From contig NZ_CP034835.1 of the NCBI RefSeq assembly GCF_004014715.1, forward strand, positions 3,038,001 through 3,102,000: DNA of 64,000 bases. The letters are read 5' to 3'. The notes beneath the pieces were generated by a model. That model saw nothing but the letters and a program-made list of their open reading frames with translations, was not told the origin of the DNA and searched no databases. Shown here piece after piece: positions 11,494 to 20,473 of this stretch. The position numbers were made by a program, and so were the translations under genes. How positions within the stretch are numbered: position 1 is the first letter of the stretch; every line of letters starts with the position of its first letter. The stretch is from Pseudoalteromonas sp. R3. Its GTDB lineage: Bacteria > Pseudomonadota > Gammaproteobacteria > Enterobacterales > Alteromonadaceae.

Positions 11494-12846
11494 CTAAAGC
11501 CTCGATACATCGTTAAGTAGTGCAAAACAAGTTAGCGCCAGGAGCACAACCGCACCCACCTTGTAGCCTAACTCTTGTGTCTTTTCAGAGACCGGTTTTT
11601 TGCGAATAAGTTCAATAAAGTAATACATTAAGTGCCCGCCATCTAAGACCGGCAGGGGTAAAAGGTTGAAAACCCCTAGGTTCACACTAATTAAGGCCAA
11701 AAAGCCTAAAAACGCGACAAACCCATAACTCACACTATTTCCGGCACCAACAGCAATGCCAACCGGACCGCTGAGATTCTTGACCGATACCTGGCCGGTC
11801 AATAAATTACCAATCATCTCAAAACTGAGCGCCGTCAAATCATAGGTCTTTTTAACGCCCAGCACGATACTATCGAATACCCCGTATTGTCTAGTTTCAA
11901 TGTAGCCTTCGGGCCAGGGTTCAAGCACAGGGACAACCCCTAAATAGCCTGTAAGCACCCCAGCGCTGTCTTCGCGTCCCTGTGGTGTTGGGTAAAGGTC
12001 TATCTCCTCTCCTGCACGCTGTACAACCAAATGACTGCGCTTTTGTGCTGAGGTCTGTACTAGCTGGACAAACTGTTCCCAGGAGTCTAGTGATTCATTG
12101 TTGTAGCGCAGCAATTTATCGCCAACTTCCAATCCACCAGCCTCTGCAGCTGAACCTTTAGCAACCTGAGCGATTTCCAGTTTCAGATTGGGGCGATAGG
12201 GTTCGATCCCAACAGATGTCAGGGGTGGTACATCTTGCTCGTCCAGTCGCCACTGGCGGGTATCGAGTTGACGCAGTGCAAGTTGACCCTTGCTGTCCTG
12301 CACTTTGAGTATCACCTCTGATTCGCCTAAACCACTCATCAGGGCAAATGTTACTTCCTGCCATGACTGAACCAGCTGCTCATCAACACTTATGATGCGG
12401 TCTCCGGATTGTACCTGCGCCAGCTCGGCAATGCTGTTTGTCGTTACGCCTCCGACAATGGGCTTAGCATTTTGCACCCCAACCATGTACATCAGAGCGA
12501 GTGCGAAAATAGCAAAAATAAAGTTTGCGAGTGGTCCCGCTGCTGAAATTGCGATTCTGGAAAGGACGGGTTTGTTATTGAAAGACAAGTGCTGCTCTGA
12601 TGCTTCAACCTCATCCACTCGTTCATCTAACATGCGAACGTATCCACCCAGAGGAATCGCAGCTATCACATATTCAGTGCCGAGTTTGTCGTGCCAACGT
12701 ACTAAGGGCTTTCCGAATCCGATAGAAAAGCGAAGTACCTTGACGCCAGCTTTTCTGGCAACCCAAAAATGGCCATATTCATGTACAGCCACTAAGATCC
12801 CCAGTGCGACGATGAAAGAACCCAGGTTCCAGAAAAATTCCAACAT
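11494..12846 (-). CDS. rseP: RIP metalloprotease RseP
   Basis: Site-2 zinc protease of the inner membrane that makes the second cut in the anti-sigma factor RseA and so releases sigma E under envelope stress. The 450-residue protein has the zinc motif HEYGH at residues 22-26 in the first membrane helix. Two periplasmic PDZ domains lie at about residues 115-310, and the LDG motif in LPLPVLDGGHLMYY is near residue 400. Its position before bamA links envelope-stress sensing to barrel assembly. Confidence 0.96.
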   Translation of the reverse strand: MLEFFWNLGSFIVALGILVAVHEYGHFWVARKAGVKVLRFSIGFGKPLVRWHDKLGTEYVIAAIPLGGYVRMLDERVDEVEASEQHLSFNNKPVLSRIAISAAGPLANFIFAIFALALMYMVGVQNAKPIVGGVTTNSIAELAQVQSGDRIISVDEQLVQSWQEVTFALMSGLGESEVILKVQDSKGQLALRQLDTRQWRLDEQDVPPLTSVGIEPYRPNLKLEIAQVAKGSAAEAGGLEVGDKLLRYNNESLDSWEQFVQLVQTSAQKRSHLVVQRAGEEIDLYPTPQGREDSAGVLTGYLGVVPVLEPWPEGYIETRQYGVFDSIVLGVKKTYDLTALSFEMIGNLLTGQVSVKNLSGPVGIAVGAGNSVSYGFVAFLGFLALISVNLGVFNLLPLPVLDGGHLMYYFIELIRKKPVSEKTQELGYKVGAVVLLALTCFALLNDVSRL

Positions 12847-12854
12847 AACAACTC

Positions 12855-14042
12855 CTACTTAGTGATCAATTCCCTGGCAATTCTGCGCGCCTGCGCATCC
12901 TGTGCCATAATCGCGTCCACAGAGTGTAATGGTTCCTGATGGCAGCGTTCAAGCACTTCGGCATTGATGCGATAAATATCGCAAAAGCCAATTTGCTCAT
13001 TCAAAAAAGCAGCAACCGCTATTTCATTCGCTGCGTTCAACGTGGTTGTTGCTGACTGACCACTGCGACAGGCATCAATTGCCAGTTTTAAATTGGGATA
13101 GCGATTGAAATCGGGCTTAGTGAAGGTGAAATCAACAATATCTGAAAAATCGAGTGGTTTAACACCCGCTTCGATTCGCTCTGGGTAGGCCAGACCATAA
13201 GCAATCGGAGTGCGCATATCAGGTTGCCCCATCTGTGCGATAACAGAACCGTCAATGTACTGCACCATAGAGTGGATCATACTTTGCGGGTGGATCACCA
13301 CCTCTATGTCATCCGCCTGGCAATGAAAAAGCCACTTTGCTTCAACAAATTCAAGGCCCTTGTTCATCATGGTCGCGGAATCAACTGAGATTTTCTGCCC
13401 CATTGACCAGTTAGGATGTGCAACCGCTTCTGCAACGGTAACATCAGCCAGCGTGTCAATTGCGCGGTTGAGGAAAGGGCCCCCAGAGCCGGTAAGGAGG
13501 ATTTTTTTGATCCCCTGGGTATCGAGTTGATTACTCTGGCCATTTTGAACTGCTGTGGGCAGGCACTGAAAAATGGCATTGTGCTCGCTATCTATGGGTA
13601 GCAAAGTCGCTCCGTGGCGCTTCACTTTATCCATAAATAATTGACCAGACATCACTAACGATTCTTTATTGGCCAGCAGGACTTTCTTGCCCTGCTCCAC
13701 CGCTGCCAGCGTAGGCAATAAACCGGCTGCGCCGACGATAGCCGACATCACAATATCAACGTCAGGGTGGGCTGCCATATCACACATTGCCTGAGTGCCG
13801 CTGAGGACTTCTGTTGACTGAGCGCTCAGTGCTTCATTTACCTGTCTGGCTGCCTCTTCGGTGCGCATTACGACGTAACGAGGTTGATACTGAAGGGCCT
13901 GCTCAATAACCAGCGATACATTGCTGCCAGCTACCAGTGCAAAAACCTGATAATGCGTGCTGTTTCTGCCTACGACATCAAGCGTGGATGTACCAATTGA
14001 GCCGGTAGACCCTAAGATAACCAGGTTTTGTTTATCACTCAT
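12855..14042 (-). CDS. dxr: 1-deoxy-D-xylulose 5-phosphate reductoisomerase
   Basis: Second enzyme of the MEP isoprenoid pathway, converting DXP to 2-C-methyl-D-erythritol 4-phosphate with NADPH. The 395-residue protein has the nucleotide-binding N terminus LVILGSTGSIGTSTLDV, then LLANKESLVMSG, the metal-binding PIDSEHNAIFQ and HPNWSMGQKISVDSATMMNKG, all family signatures. Its ATG overlaps the cdsA stop by 4 nt (ATGA). In this operon isoprenoid precursors feed the undecaprenyl pyrophosphate made by the upstream gene uppS. Confidence 0.97.
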   Translation of the reverse strand: MSDKQNLVILGSTGSIGTSTLDVVGRNSTHYQVFALVAGSNVSLVIEQALQYQPRYVVMRTEEAARQVNEALSAQSTEVLSGTQAMCDMAAHPDVDIVMSAIVGAAGLLPTLAAVEQGKKVLLANKESLVMSGQLFMDKVKRHGATLLPIDSEHNAIFQCLPTAVQNGQSNQLDTQGIKKILLTGSGGPFLNRAIDTLADVTVAEAVAHPNWSMGQKISVDSATMMNKGLEFVEAKWLFHCQADDIEVVIHPQSMIHSMVQYIDGSVIAQMGQPDMRTPIAYGLAYPERIEAGVKPLDFSDIVDFTFTKPDFNRYPNLKLAIDACRSGQSATTTLNAANEIAVAAFLNEQIGFCDIYRINAEVLERCHQEPLHSVDAIMAQDAQARRIARELITK

Positions 14043-14904
14043 AGTGTTACCGTCCAGGCATACAGCAAAGCGAAAATCGGCGCAGCGGCTGTCAGGCTAT
14101 CTATACGGTCCAAAATACCACCGTGACCCGGTAAACATTTACCTGAGTCCTTTAAGCCTGCTTCGCGCTTAAACATACTTTCGAGTAGATCGCCAATGGC
14201 TGAGAATAGAGCAATGATCACAGTCAGACCTGCGTATAACAACCATTGATGACTCGCCACATCGCTGCAGTAGCAGAAGATAATGACAAATATGACAGAG
14301 GTAAGCAGACCTCCAACTAATCCCTCAATGGTTTTATTGGGGCTGACATTGGGCATCAACTTATGCTTACCAAAGTTCTTACCTGCGAAATAGGCGCCTA
14401 TATCTGCACTCCAGACAATACCCAGCACCACCATAATCAGTACAGAACCATACTGCTGCGCCTGATGATACTCAGCGCTACGCAGTACATTGAGAGCCAG
14501 CCAAAGCGGGATCAGGGTCAGAAAGCCTGCGATGGTGCGCATAATCATGCCTTCGTTCCACGCTTTGGCCATACGCGGGTAGTTCATCACAAGGACCGTT
14601 GCTACCAACCACCAGGCTGCAGCAAGCGTGAAGACATAGTTTGCATCTGCGACTAAACGCCCTTGTTGCCATAATTCAGTGATAGGCCAGTGTACGTGAA
14701 GCCCCCCAGTACCGCCGCCATTATAAGGACATAAATACCTTTGTGGAGCCGGTTAGTCAGGCCAATGAACGCCGCCCATTCCCAGGCGCCCATCAAAATA
14801 ATGGCGCCGGCAATCACGCTAAACAGATTTAGTGGTGTGAAAAACACCAATAGTAAGGCCAGTGGCGCCAGCACCACCGACGTCATAACACGTTGTTTTA
14901 ACAA
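14039..14904 (-). pseudogene. cdsA: Phosphatidate cytidylyltransferase, interrupted by one frameshift
   Basis: Inner-membrane enzyme making CDP-diacylglycerol from phosphatidate and CTP, the precursor of all major phospholipids. The N-terminal part (from ATG 14904, MLKQRVMTSVVLAPLALLL) reads in one frame to a premature stop at 14653. From about 14704 the rest reads in another frame, giving HVHWPITELWQQG and then the CdsA signature KDSGKCLPGHGGILDRIDS. One extra G in the run complementary to 14702-14707 (six G) would join the halves into a normal 288-residue protein. CdsA is normally essential, so this is probably a sequence error or a corrected frameshift, not a dead gene. The true stop overlaps dxr by 4 nt. 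Confidence 0.88.
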
Positions 14905-14915
14905 ACTTTATACCT

Positions 14916-15689
14916 TCAACTTGTTGTTTTACGCTCGGCGAGTAATTGTTTTATTTGTTCGCCGGTACAACCGAAACGTCGCTCTCTGGAAACGTAGCAG
15001 GCAAGCGCCTCTGAAAACGCTTCTTCATTAAAATCTGGCCATAGCGTTTCGGTAAAATAGAGTTCAGCATACGCAGCTTGCCACAGTAAGAAATTACTGA
15101 TGCGATAATCTCCACCCGTTCTGATCAGTAGATCCAGTGGGCTTTGGTCCGCCATGGTAAGCTGTGATGATAGCGCTTCTTCCGTAATGTCGGTTGGCTG
15201 AATCTCACCACTGGCCACTCGCTGCGCAAGGGACTGGGTCGCTTGCACTATATCCCAACGGCCACCATAGTTTGCTGCGATATTTAGCTTTAAACCCGTG
15301 TTGCTTTCGGTTAACTGCTCTGCATCAGCGACTTTTTGCTGTAACCCGGCTGGGAAGCGCGAGATGTCACCTATGATGGACAGTTTCACATTATTCTTAT
15401 GGAGCTTTTTAACTTCTTTACTCAAAACAAACAGGAATAATTCCATCAAAGTACTGACTTCGTCTTCAGGACGACGCCAGTTTTCGCTACTAAAGGCGAA
15501 CAACGTCAATGACTCTATCCCTAGCTTAGAGCAAAACTGCACAGCACTGCGAACTGAATCGACCCCTTTCTTGTGTCCAAATGCACGGGGGCGTTTGCGC
15601 GCCTGAGCCCAGCGACCATTTCCATCCATAATGATGGCAACATGTTTGGGCAGAGATTGCTGTGAAATTGCGTCAGCGGTTAAAATCAT
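14916..15689 (-). CDS. uppS: Undecaprenyl-diphosphate synthase (cis-prenyltransferase)
   Basis: Condenses eight isopentenyl diphosphates onto farnesyl diphosphate to make undecaprenyl diphosphate, the lipid carrier for peptidoglycan and O-antigen. The 257-residue protein has the signature [13 protein letters not shown] with catalytic Asp22, followed by the SSENWRRP and [18 protein letters not shown] motifs of cis-prenyltransferases. It starts downstream of the frr terminator and is 11 nt ahead of cdsA, so it is the first gene of the uppS-cdsA-dxr block. Confidence 0.97.
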   Translation of the reverse strand: MILTADAISQQSLPKHVAIIMDGNGRWAQARKRPRAFGHKKGVDSVRSAVQFCSKLGIESLTLFAFSSENWRRPEDEVSTLMELFLFVLSKEVKKLHKNNVKLSIIGDISRFPAGLQQKVADAEQLTESNTGLKLNIAANYGGRWDIVQATQSLAQRVASGEIQPTDITEEALSSQLTMADQSPLDLLIRTGGDYRISNFLLWQAAYAELYFTETLWPDFNEEAFSEALACYVSRERRFGCTGEQIKQLLAERKTTS

Positions 15690-15704
15690 AATGCCTATTT
15701 AAGT

Positions 15705-15739
15705 AAAAAAAAACGCCGTCTAGTATACCTTAGACGGCG
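15705..15739 (-). terminator. Intrinsic terminator after frr
   Basis: On the minus strand a perfect 9-bp GC-rich stem (15714-15722 with 15731-15739) and an 8-nt loop are followed by nine U residues (complement of 15705-15713). It starts 27 nt after the frr stop and ends the pyrH-frr transcript ahead of uppS. Confidence 0.88.
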
Positions 15740-15766
15740 CTGCAAACCTAATAAATTTGTGGCTGC

Positions 15767-16324
15767 TTAGATTTCCATCAGCTCTGCTTCTTTCGCGCTC
15801 AGCTGGGTGTCCATCTCTTTGATAAACTTATCAGTTAGCTTCTGGATCTCGTCTTCTGCCTGACGTGCTTCGTCCTCAGAAATCTCTTTGTCTTTAAGTA
15901 AAGACTTAACGTCACCATTTGCATCACGGCGGATATTGCGTACCGCCACACGGCCACCTTCAACTTCGCCACGTACGATCTTGATAAGGTCCTTACGACG
16001 CTCTTCAGTCAATGGAGGAAGTGGAACACGGATAACTGTACCAGCAGACATAGGATTCAGACCTAAATCAGACGCCATAATCGCTTTTTCTACCGCTTGT
16101 GCCAGAGACTTGTCGAATACGCTGATAGCCAGAGTACGAGAGTCTTCTACCGTCACGTTAGCAACCTGGTTCAGAGGCGTATCAGCACCGTAGTAAGATA
16201 CTGAAATACCGTCAAGTAATGCCGGGTGTGCACGGCCAGTACGGATTTTAGACAGCTGGCTTGCCAGCGCAGCTACACTTTTTGTCATGCGCTCTTGCGC
16301 ATCTTTTTTAATATCATCAATCAC
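15767..16324 (-). CDS. frr: Ribosome recycling factor
   Basis: With EF-G, splits post-termination ribosomes from mRNA. The 185-residue length and features such as [17 protein letters not shown], the AISVFDKSL segment and the C-terminal helical-bundle arm are typical of RRF. It follows pyrH after 84 nt and is closed by a strong terminator. The pyrH-frr pairing after rpsB-tsf is the usual gammaproteobacterial order. Confidence 0.97.
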   Translation of the reverse strand: MIDDIKKDAQERMTKSVAALASQLSKIRTGRAHPALLDGISVSYYGADTPLNQVANVTVEDSRTLAISVFDKSLAQAVEKAIMASDLGLNPMSAGTVIRVPLPPLTEERRKDLIKIVRGEVEGGRVAVRNIRRDANGDVKSLLKDKEISEDEARQAEDEIQKLTDKFIKEMDTQLSAKEAELMEI

Positions 16325-16408
16325 AGTGCTATCCTATTCTTTACTGTATTAATCGGACTCAGCTGGCGAGTTTAATTACTGTTTTGCCAAGGCTATTAGC
16401 CTAAGCCC

Positions 16409-17149
16409 TTACTCCGCAGCTGGTTGTGTACTGATTAAAGTGCCTTCTTCTTCACCCATGATAACACGCTTTAGCGCGCCTGGTTTGTTCATGTTGAATA
16501 CGCTTAAAGGCATGTTGTGGTCACGAGCCAGGGTAAATGCCGCCAGGTCCATAACCTTTAATTCTCTTTCAATCACTTCATTGTAAGTCAGGTGACGATG
16601 TAGTTCTGCGTCCGGATTTTTCACCGGATCATCACTAAATACGCCATCGACTTTAGTGGCCTTGATCACAGTGTCCGCTTCAATTTCGATACCGCGCAGA
16701 CAAGCTGCTGAATCTGTCGTGAAGAACGGATTACCAGTACCCGCTGAGAAGATCACGACGCGACCTGATTTCAGCAAGCTGATTGCTTCTGCCCAGTTGT
16801 ATGCATCACATACACCATTGAGTGGAATAGCAGACATCAGACGGGCATTCACAAATGCACGATGCAGAGCATCACGCATTGCCAGACCATTCATCACAGT
16901 TGCCAGCATACCCATGTGGTCACCCACTACGCGGTTCATACCCGCTTCGGCCAAAGAGCCGCCACGTAAGAAGTTACCGCCGCCGATAACCAAACCCACT
17001 TCTACGTCGAGTTCTACAAGTTCTTTTATTTCTTGGGCCATACGATCCAATACTTTAGGATCGATTCCAAAGCCTTCATCTCCCATCAAAGCTTCGCCGC
17101 TAAGTTTAAGAAGAACGCGTCTAAAAACAGGTTTTCGATTGATAGTCAT
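16409..17149 (-). CDS. pyrH: Uridylate kinase (UMP kinase)
   Basis: Hexameric bacterial UMP kinase of the amino acid kinase family, phosphorylating UMP to UDP and allosterically tuned by GTP and UTP. The 246-residue protein shows [13 protein letters not shown] at the phosphate-binding N terminus, [12 protein letters not shown], and the acceptor-site region [16 protein letters not shown] read here as [15 protein letters not shown]. It is separated from tsf by a 150-nt gap with a terminator, so it probably has its own promoter. Confidence 0.97.
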   Translation of the reverse strand: MTINRKPVFRRVLLKLSGEALMGDEGFGIDPKVLDRMAQEIKELVELDVEVGLVIGGGNFLRGGSLAEAGMNRVVGDHMGMLATVMNGLAMRDALHRAFVNARLMSAIPLNGVCDAYNWAEAISLLKSGRVVIFSAGTGNPFFTTDSAACLRGIEIEADTVIKATKVDGVFSDDPVKNPDAELHRHLTYNEVIERELKVMDLAAFTLARDHNMPLSVFNMNKPGALKRVIMGEEEGTLISTQPAAE

Positions 17150-17180
17150 AATTTCCGGGCCAAATTAAAAGTGAGATACA

Positions 17181-17220
17181 AAATAACCGCGCTTATGCTA
17201 CACATAAATGCGCGGTTATT
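17181..17220 (-). terminator. Hairpin terminator between tsf and pyrH
   Basis: An 11-bp perfect stem (17182-17192 with 17210-17220) is extended inside the loop by a second short stem (17193-17197 with 17203-17207). On the minus strand it is followed by a U-rich stretch (TTATTTTG). Two more hairpins lie between it and the tsf stop: GCAAAAGC/GCTTTTGC (17243-17250 with 17269-17276), and a TAATCAC/GTGATTA pair overlapping the stop codon itself. They probably end the rpsB-tsf transcript. Confidence 0.7.
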
Positions 17221-17299
17221 TTAGAGAATTTTGTGCAGTGACGCAAAAGCAAATCTCATCTCGAGGGGGCTTTTGCATCACTTAATCACCTAAGCGTGA

Positions 17300-18151
17300 T
17301 TATTCGCCTTTCGCAGCTGCGATTTGAGCAGCAACTTCAGCAGCGAAGTCTTCTTCTTTCTTCTCGATACCTTCACCAACTTCAAGGCGAATGAATGAAG
17401 AAACAGAAGCACCTTTCTCTTTCAGGTACTCGCCAACAGACTTCTTAGGCTCCATGATGAACGCTTGACCAGTAAGAGAGATCTCACCAGTGAACTTCTT
17501 CATGCGGCCAACAACCATTTTCTCAGCGATTTCAGCAGGCTTGCCTTCGTTCATAGCGATTTCAACCTGAACCGCTTTTTCTTTCTCTACAACCTCAGCA
17601 GGTACGTCTTCTGGGTTTAGGTAGTCAGGCTTAGAAGCAGCAACGTGCATTGCAACGTGCTTCAGAGTCTCTTCGTCAGCGTCACCAGTTACAACAACAC
17701 CGATACGGTCGCCGTGACGGTATGCAGAGATGTTTTCGCCATCGATGTACTCAACGCGACGAACGTTGATGTTTTCACCGATTTTAGCAACTAGTGCAAC
17801 ACGAGTCTCTTCGAACTTAGCTTTCAAAGTTTCGATGTCTGTTTTCGCTTCAGCAGCAGCGTCAAGAACAGTGTTTGCAAAACCTAGGAAGTTTTCGTCT
17901 TTAGCAACGAAGTCAGTTTGACAGTTAACTTCAAGAAGTGCAGCGAAACCTTCACCTTGCTTGATAAGGATTGTACCTTCAGCAGCAATGTTACCAGCTT
18001 TTTTAGCCGCTTTAGCAGCACCGCTCTTGCGCATGTTTTCGATAGCTAGATCGATGTCACCGTTAGTTTCAGTTAGTGCTTTTTTACAATCCATCATGCC
18101 AGCGCCAGTGCGCTCGCGAAGTTCTTTAACTAGGGCAGCAGTTACAGCCAT
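17300..18151 (-). CDS. tsf: Elongation factor Ts
   Basis: Guanine nucleotide exchange factor that releases GDP from EF-Tu. The 283-residue protein has the N-terminal UBA-like domain ([19 protein letters not shown]) and the EF-Tu contact motif [13 protein letters not shown]. The core domain follows, with [20 protein letters not shown] near the end. It follows rpsB by 162 nt in the standard rpsB-tsf operon. A hairpin in that gap may lower tsf expression relative to rpsB. Confidence 0.98.
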   Translation of the reverse strand: MAVTAALVKELRERTGAGMMDCKKALTETNGDIDLAIENMRKSGAAKAAKKAGNIAAEGTILIKQGEGFAALLEVNCQTDFVAKDENFLGFANTVLDAAAEAKTDIETLKAKFEETRVALVAKIGENINVRRVEYIDGENISAYRHGDRIGVVVTGDADEETLKHVAMHVAASKPDYLNPEDVPAEVVEKEKAVQVEIAMNEGKPAEIAEKMVVGRMKKFTGEISLTGQAFIMEPKKSVGEYLKEKGASVSSFIRLEVGEGIEKKEEDFAAEVAAQIAAAKGE

Positions 18152-18211
18152 TAGAATATCCTCAATTCTGAATTCGGTTTTTTGATAAGCGAATTACCGC
18201 TTGTAAAGAAT

Positions 18212-18246
18212 ATCAAGTCTTCGGAAAAATAAGATGAAGACTTGAT
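18212..18246 (-). terminator. Possible attenuator hairpin between rpsB and tsf
   Basis: A perfect 11-bp inverted repeat (18212-18222 with 18236-18246, loop 13 nt) lies in the 162-nt rpsB-tsf gap. The minus-strand sequence after it (ATTCTTTAC) is only weakly U-rich, so it looks like a partial terminator or RNA-stability element, not a full stop. E. coli also has a structured rpsB-tsf spacer. Confidence 0.4.
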
Positions 18247-18313
18247 GACAGCTTAGTGCGTTACAACCGGCCACCCGCACACCTGTGTTGCCAGTGGCAC
18301 GGTTTGTAATCTA

Positions 18314-19042
18314 TTACTCAGCTTCTACGAAGTCGTCGCTTTCAGCTTGAGCAACGATGTTGCTTTCACGACCTTCTGTGATAGCTGTCGCAACAGCACC
18401 AGTGTAAAGCTGGATAGCGCGGATCGCGTCATCGTTACCTGGGATGATGAAGTCAACGCCATCTGGGTTAGAGTTAGTATCAACAACAGATACTACTGGA
18501 ATGCCCAGGTTGTTTGCTTCACGGATAGCGATGTGCTCGTGGTCAGCATCGATGATGAAGATAGCGTCTGGAAGACCGCCCATATCTTTGATACCACCAA
18601 GGCTCTTCTCAAGCTTTTCCATTTCACGAGTTTTCATCAAAGCTTCTTTTTTAGTCAGCTTCTCGAAAGTACCGTCTTGGCTTTGAGTCTCAAGGTCTTT
18701 AAGACGCTTGATTGATTGACGAACTGTTTTCCAGTTAGTCAACATACCACCTAACCAACGGTGATTTACGTAGAACTGCTCGCTTTGAATAGCTGCTTCT
18801 TTAACTGCTTCGCTTGCAGCGCGCTTAGTACCTACGAAAAGGATTTTACCTTTGTTAGATGCAACGTTCGAAAGGAACTTAAGTGCATCGTTGAACATAG
18901 GAACAGTCTTTTCCAGGTTGATGATATGTACACGGTTACGAGCGCCGAAGATGAAAGGCTTCATCTTAGGGTTCCAGTAACGAGCCTGGTGACCGAAGTG
19001 AACACCAGCTTGAAGCATATCGCGCATTGAAACGTTTGCCAT
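18314..19042 (-). CDS. rpsB: 30S ribosomal protein S2
   Basis: Small-subunit ribosomal protein that binds 16S rRNA on the solvent side and helps hold S1. The 242-residue protein begins [19 protein letters not shown], the diagnostic S2 N terminus, and contains [12 protein letters not shown] and [19 protein letters not shown]. It is first in the rpsB-tsf operon and has a leader of about 210 nt, consistent with the autogenous control known for S2 in gammaproteobacteria. Confidence 0.98.
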   Translation of the reverse strand: MANVSMRDMLQAGVHFGHQARYWNPKMKPFIFGARNRVHIINLEKTVPMFNDALKFLSNVASNKGKILFVGTKRAASEAVKEAAIQSEQFYVNHRWLGGMLTNWKTVRQSIKRLKDLETQSQDGTFEKLTKKEALMKTREMEKLEKSLGGIKDMGGLPDAIFIIDADHEHIAIREANNLGIPVVSVVDTNSNPDGVDFIIPGNDDAIRAIQLYTGAVATAITEGRESNIVAQAESDDFVEAE

Positions 19043-19253
19043 TTGTATTTTCCTCTAATTTATTTAGGGTTAGGCCTCCACATATCCCATAACACCAACA
19101 GGTTAGGTAGTCCGGTTACCCGGTAATTTGTCCCAAACCTGCACCCAAGTGTATGTGCCGATATGTGTGTGTGTTAAAATTAAATTTCGTGTTGCCTTCG
19201 TTACAAACAACCTGATAGCCGAACCGGCTGAAAGATTTATTTGTAAAAAGACG
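19043..19253 (-). promoter_or_regulatory. rpsB 5' leader
   Basis: About 210 nt separate the predicted rpsB transcription start from its ATG. Gammaproteobacterial rpsB leaders are known to bind S2 and repress translation of rpsB and tsf. The length and position fit, but I did not fold the RNA or align it to known S2 leaders, so this rests on context. Confidence 0.4.
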
Positions 19254-19259
19254 GCGCGC

Positions 19260-19288
19260 TTTATACCATATAAAAGAAATTAACTCAA
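19260..19288 (-). promoter_or_regulatory. Sigma70 promoter of rpsB-tsf
   Basis: Minus-strand -35 TTGAGT (19283-19288) and -10 TATAAA (19260-19265) are separated by exactly 17 nt. The -10 is followed by GCGCGCC, a GC-rich discriminator of the kind found at stringently controlled ribosomal promoters. It is the best-matching promoter I found in the window. Confidence 0.7.
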
Positions 19289-19357
19289 CGTTTGGGCTAA
19301 AAATCGTTCATAAACTAGCCTGATGTTGTTGCGTCGAAACTATGACTTGGAGTCTCA

Positions 19358-20149
19358 ATGAGTGCAGTGATCAAAACCCCTGAAGAAATCGAAAAAATGC
19401 GTGTTGCCGGTAAGTTAGCCGCTGAAGTATTAGAAATGATTGAACCTTATGTCAAACCAGGGGTGACGACCGATGAGCTGAATACCATTTGTCATAATTA
19501 TATTGTGGATGTACAGCAGGCAGTGCCCGCACCACTTAATTACCACGGTTTCCCTAAGTCTATTTGTACCTCTGTGAATCACGTCATTTGTCATGGTATT
19601 CCAAACGACAAACCGCTCAAAGAGGGCGACATCATCAACATTGATGTCACAGTCATTAAAGATGGTTACCACGGCGATACTTCAAAGATGTTCTTTGTTG
19701 GTACGCCAAGTATTCAGGGTAAACGTTTGAGCGAAGTCACCCAGGAAGCTTTGTATATCGGTATTCGCATGGTAAAACCGGGCGTACGCATTGGTGACAT
19801 CGGCGCTGCTATCCAAAAATATGCGGAAGGATTTAACTACTCTATCGTGCGCGAATATTGCGGCCACGGTATTGGTGCAGAGTTTCACGAAGAACCGCAA
19901 ATCGTGCACTACGGCAAACCAGGAACCGGTGAAGCCCTGCAAGCCGGTATGTGCCTGACCATTGAACCTATGGTCAATGCCGGTAAACGTCATTGTAAAC
20001 TGCTTAAAGACGACTGGACTGTAGTAACGAAAGATCGCAGCCTGTCCGCCCAGTGGGAGCATACTCTGCTGGTAACAGAAACTGGCGTCGAAGTCCTGAC
20101 GCTGCGTAGCGACGACACCATTGAGCGGGTAATCGAGCACAAAGCATAA
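19358..20149 (+). CDS. map: Type I methionine aminopeptidase
   Basis: Removes the N-terminal methionine from new proteins when the second residue is small. The 263-residue pita-bread fold protein has the substrate-binding His79 (VICHGIP) and all five metal ligands: Asp96, Asp107 (YHGDTSKMF), His170 (CGHGIGAEFHEEP), Glu203 (TIEPM) and Glu234 (QWEHT). It is divergent from rpsB, an arrangement conserved in gammaproteobacteria, and is followed by a repeat element and a hairpin. Confidence 0.98.
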   Translation: MSAVIKTPEEIEKMRVAGKLAAEVLEMIEPYVKPGVTTDELNTICHNYIVDVQQAVPAPLNYHGFPKSICTSVNHVICHGIPNDKPLKEGDIINIDVTVIKDGYHGDTSKMFFVGTPSIQGKRLSEVTQEALYIGIRMVKPGVRIGDIGAAIQKYAEGFNYSIVREYCGHGIGAEFHEEPQIVHYGKPGTGEALQAGMCLTIEPMVNAGKRHCKLLKDDWTVVTKDRSLSAQWEHTLLVTETGVEVLTLRSDDTIERVIEHKA

Positions 20150-20152
20150 TTG

Positions 20153-20314
20153 ATACCAATTTCACTTAATACCTGTTCAATTTGACGGAGTAAATATAAC
20201 GCTAACGGTGTTAAAAACTTCTCATTTAGAGCAACTAAATAGCTAAATTTTTGCCTGGTTATCGACTATATTTTCTCGCCTCAAAATAGAACACTTAATT
20301 AAGCAAATTGTTAT
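20153..20314 (+). repeat. Short dispersed repeat, copy 1 (MITE-like)
   Basis: A 162-bp non-coding element whose ends form an imperfect inverted repeat: ATACCAATTTCACTTAAT on the left and the complement of AATTAAGCAAATTGTTAT on the right. Its body (including TCAATTTGACGGAG, AAATATAACGCTA, TTCTCATTTAGA and AGAACACTTAATTAAG) recurs in the same orientation at 50815-51034. It starts 4 nt after the map stop codon and ends 10 nt before a terminator hairpin. No open frame lies inside. With the hairpin, it accounts for much of the 324-nt map-glnD gap. Confidence 0.8.
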
Positions 20315-20324
20315 GAACTCAAAA

Positions 20325-20344
20325 ACGCCACCAGCCGGTGGCGT
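20325..20344 (+). terminator. Hairpin terminator after map
   Basis: An 8-bp perfect stem (20325-20332 with 20337-20344) has a 4-nt loop. On the plus strand the tail CTTGCTT is only moderately U-rich. On the minus strand the hairpin is followed by five U residues. It probably ends map transcription and may block reverse transcription as well. Confidence 0.55.
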
Positions 20345-20473
20345 CTTGCTTAGCTGACATGTATGCTGCCTTTTCATCCATTTAAGCGCCCTACCCCTAT
20401 CACTTCCTCGCATTTTTTTGCCACTTAGTGTAAAACTGAGCTGTGAGTTTTGCGCGTAACATAGGGAGCCCAG

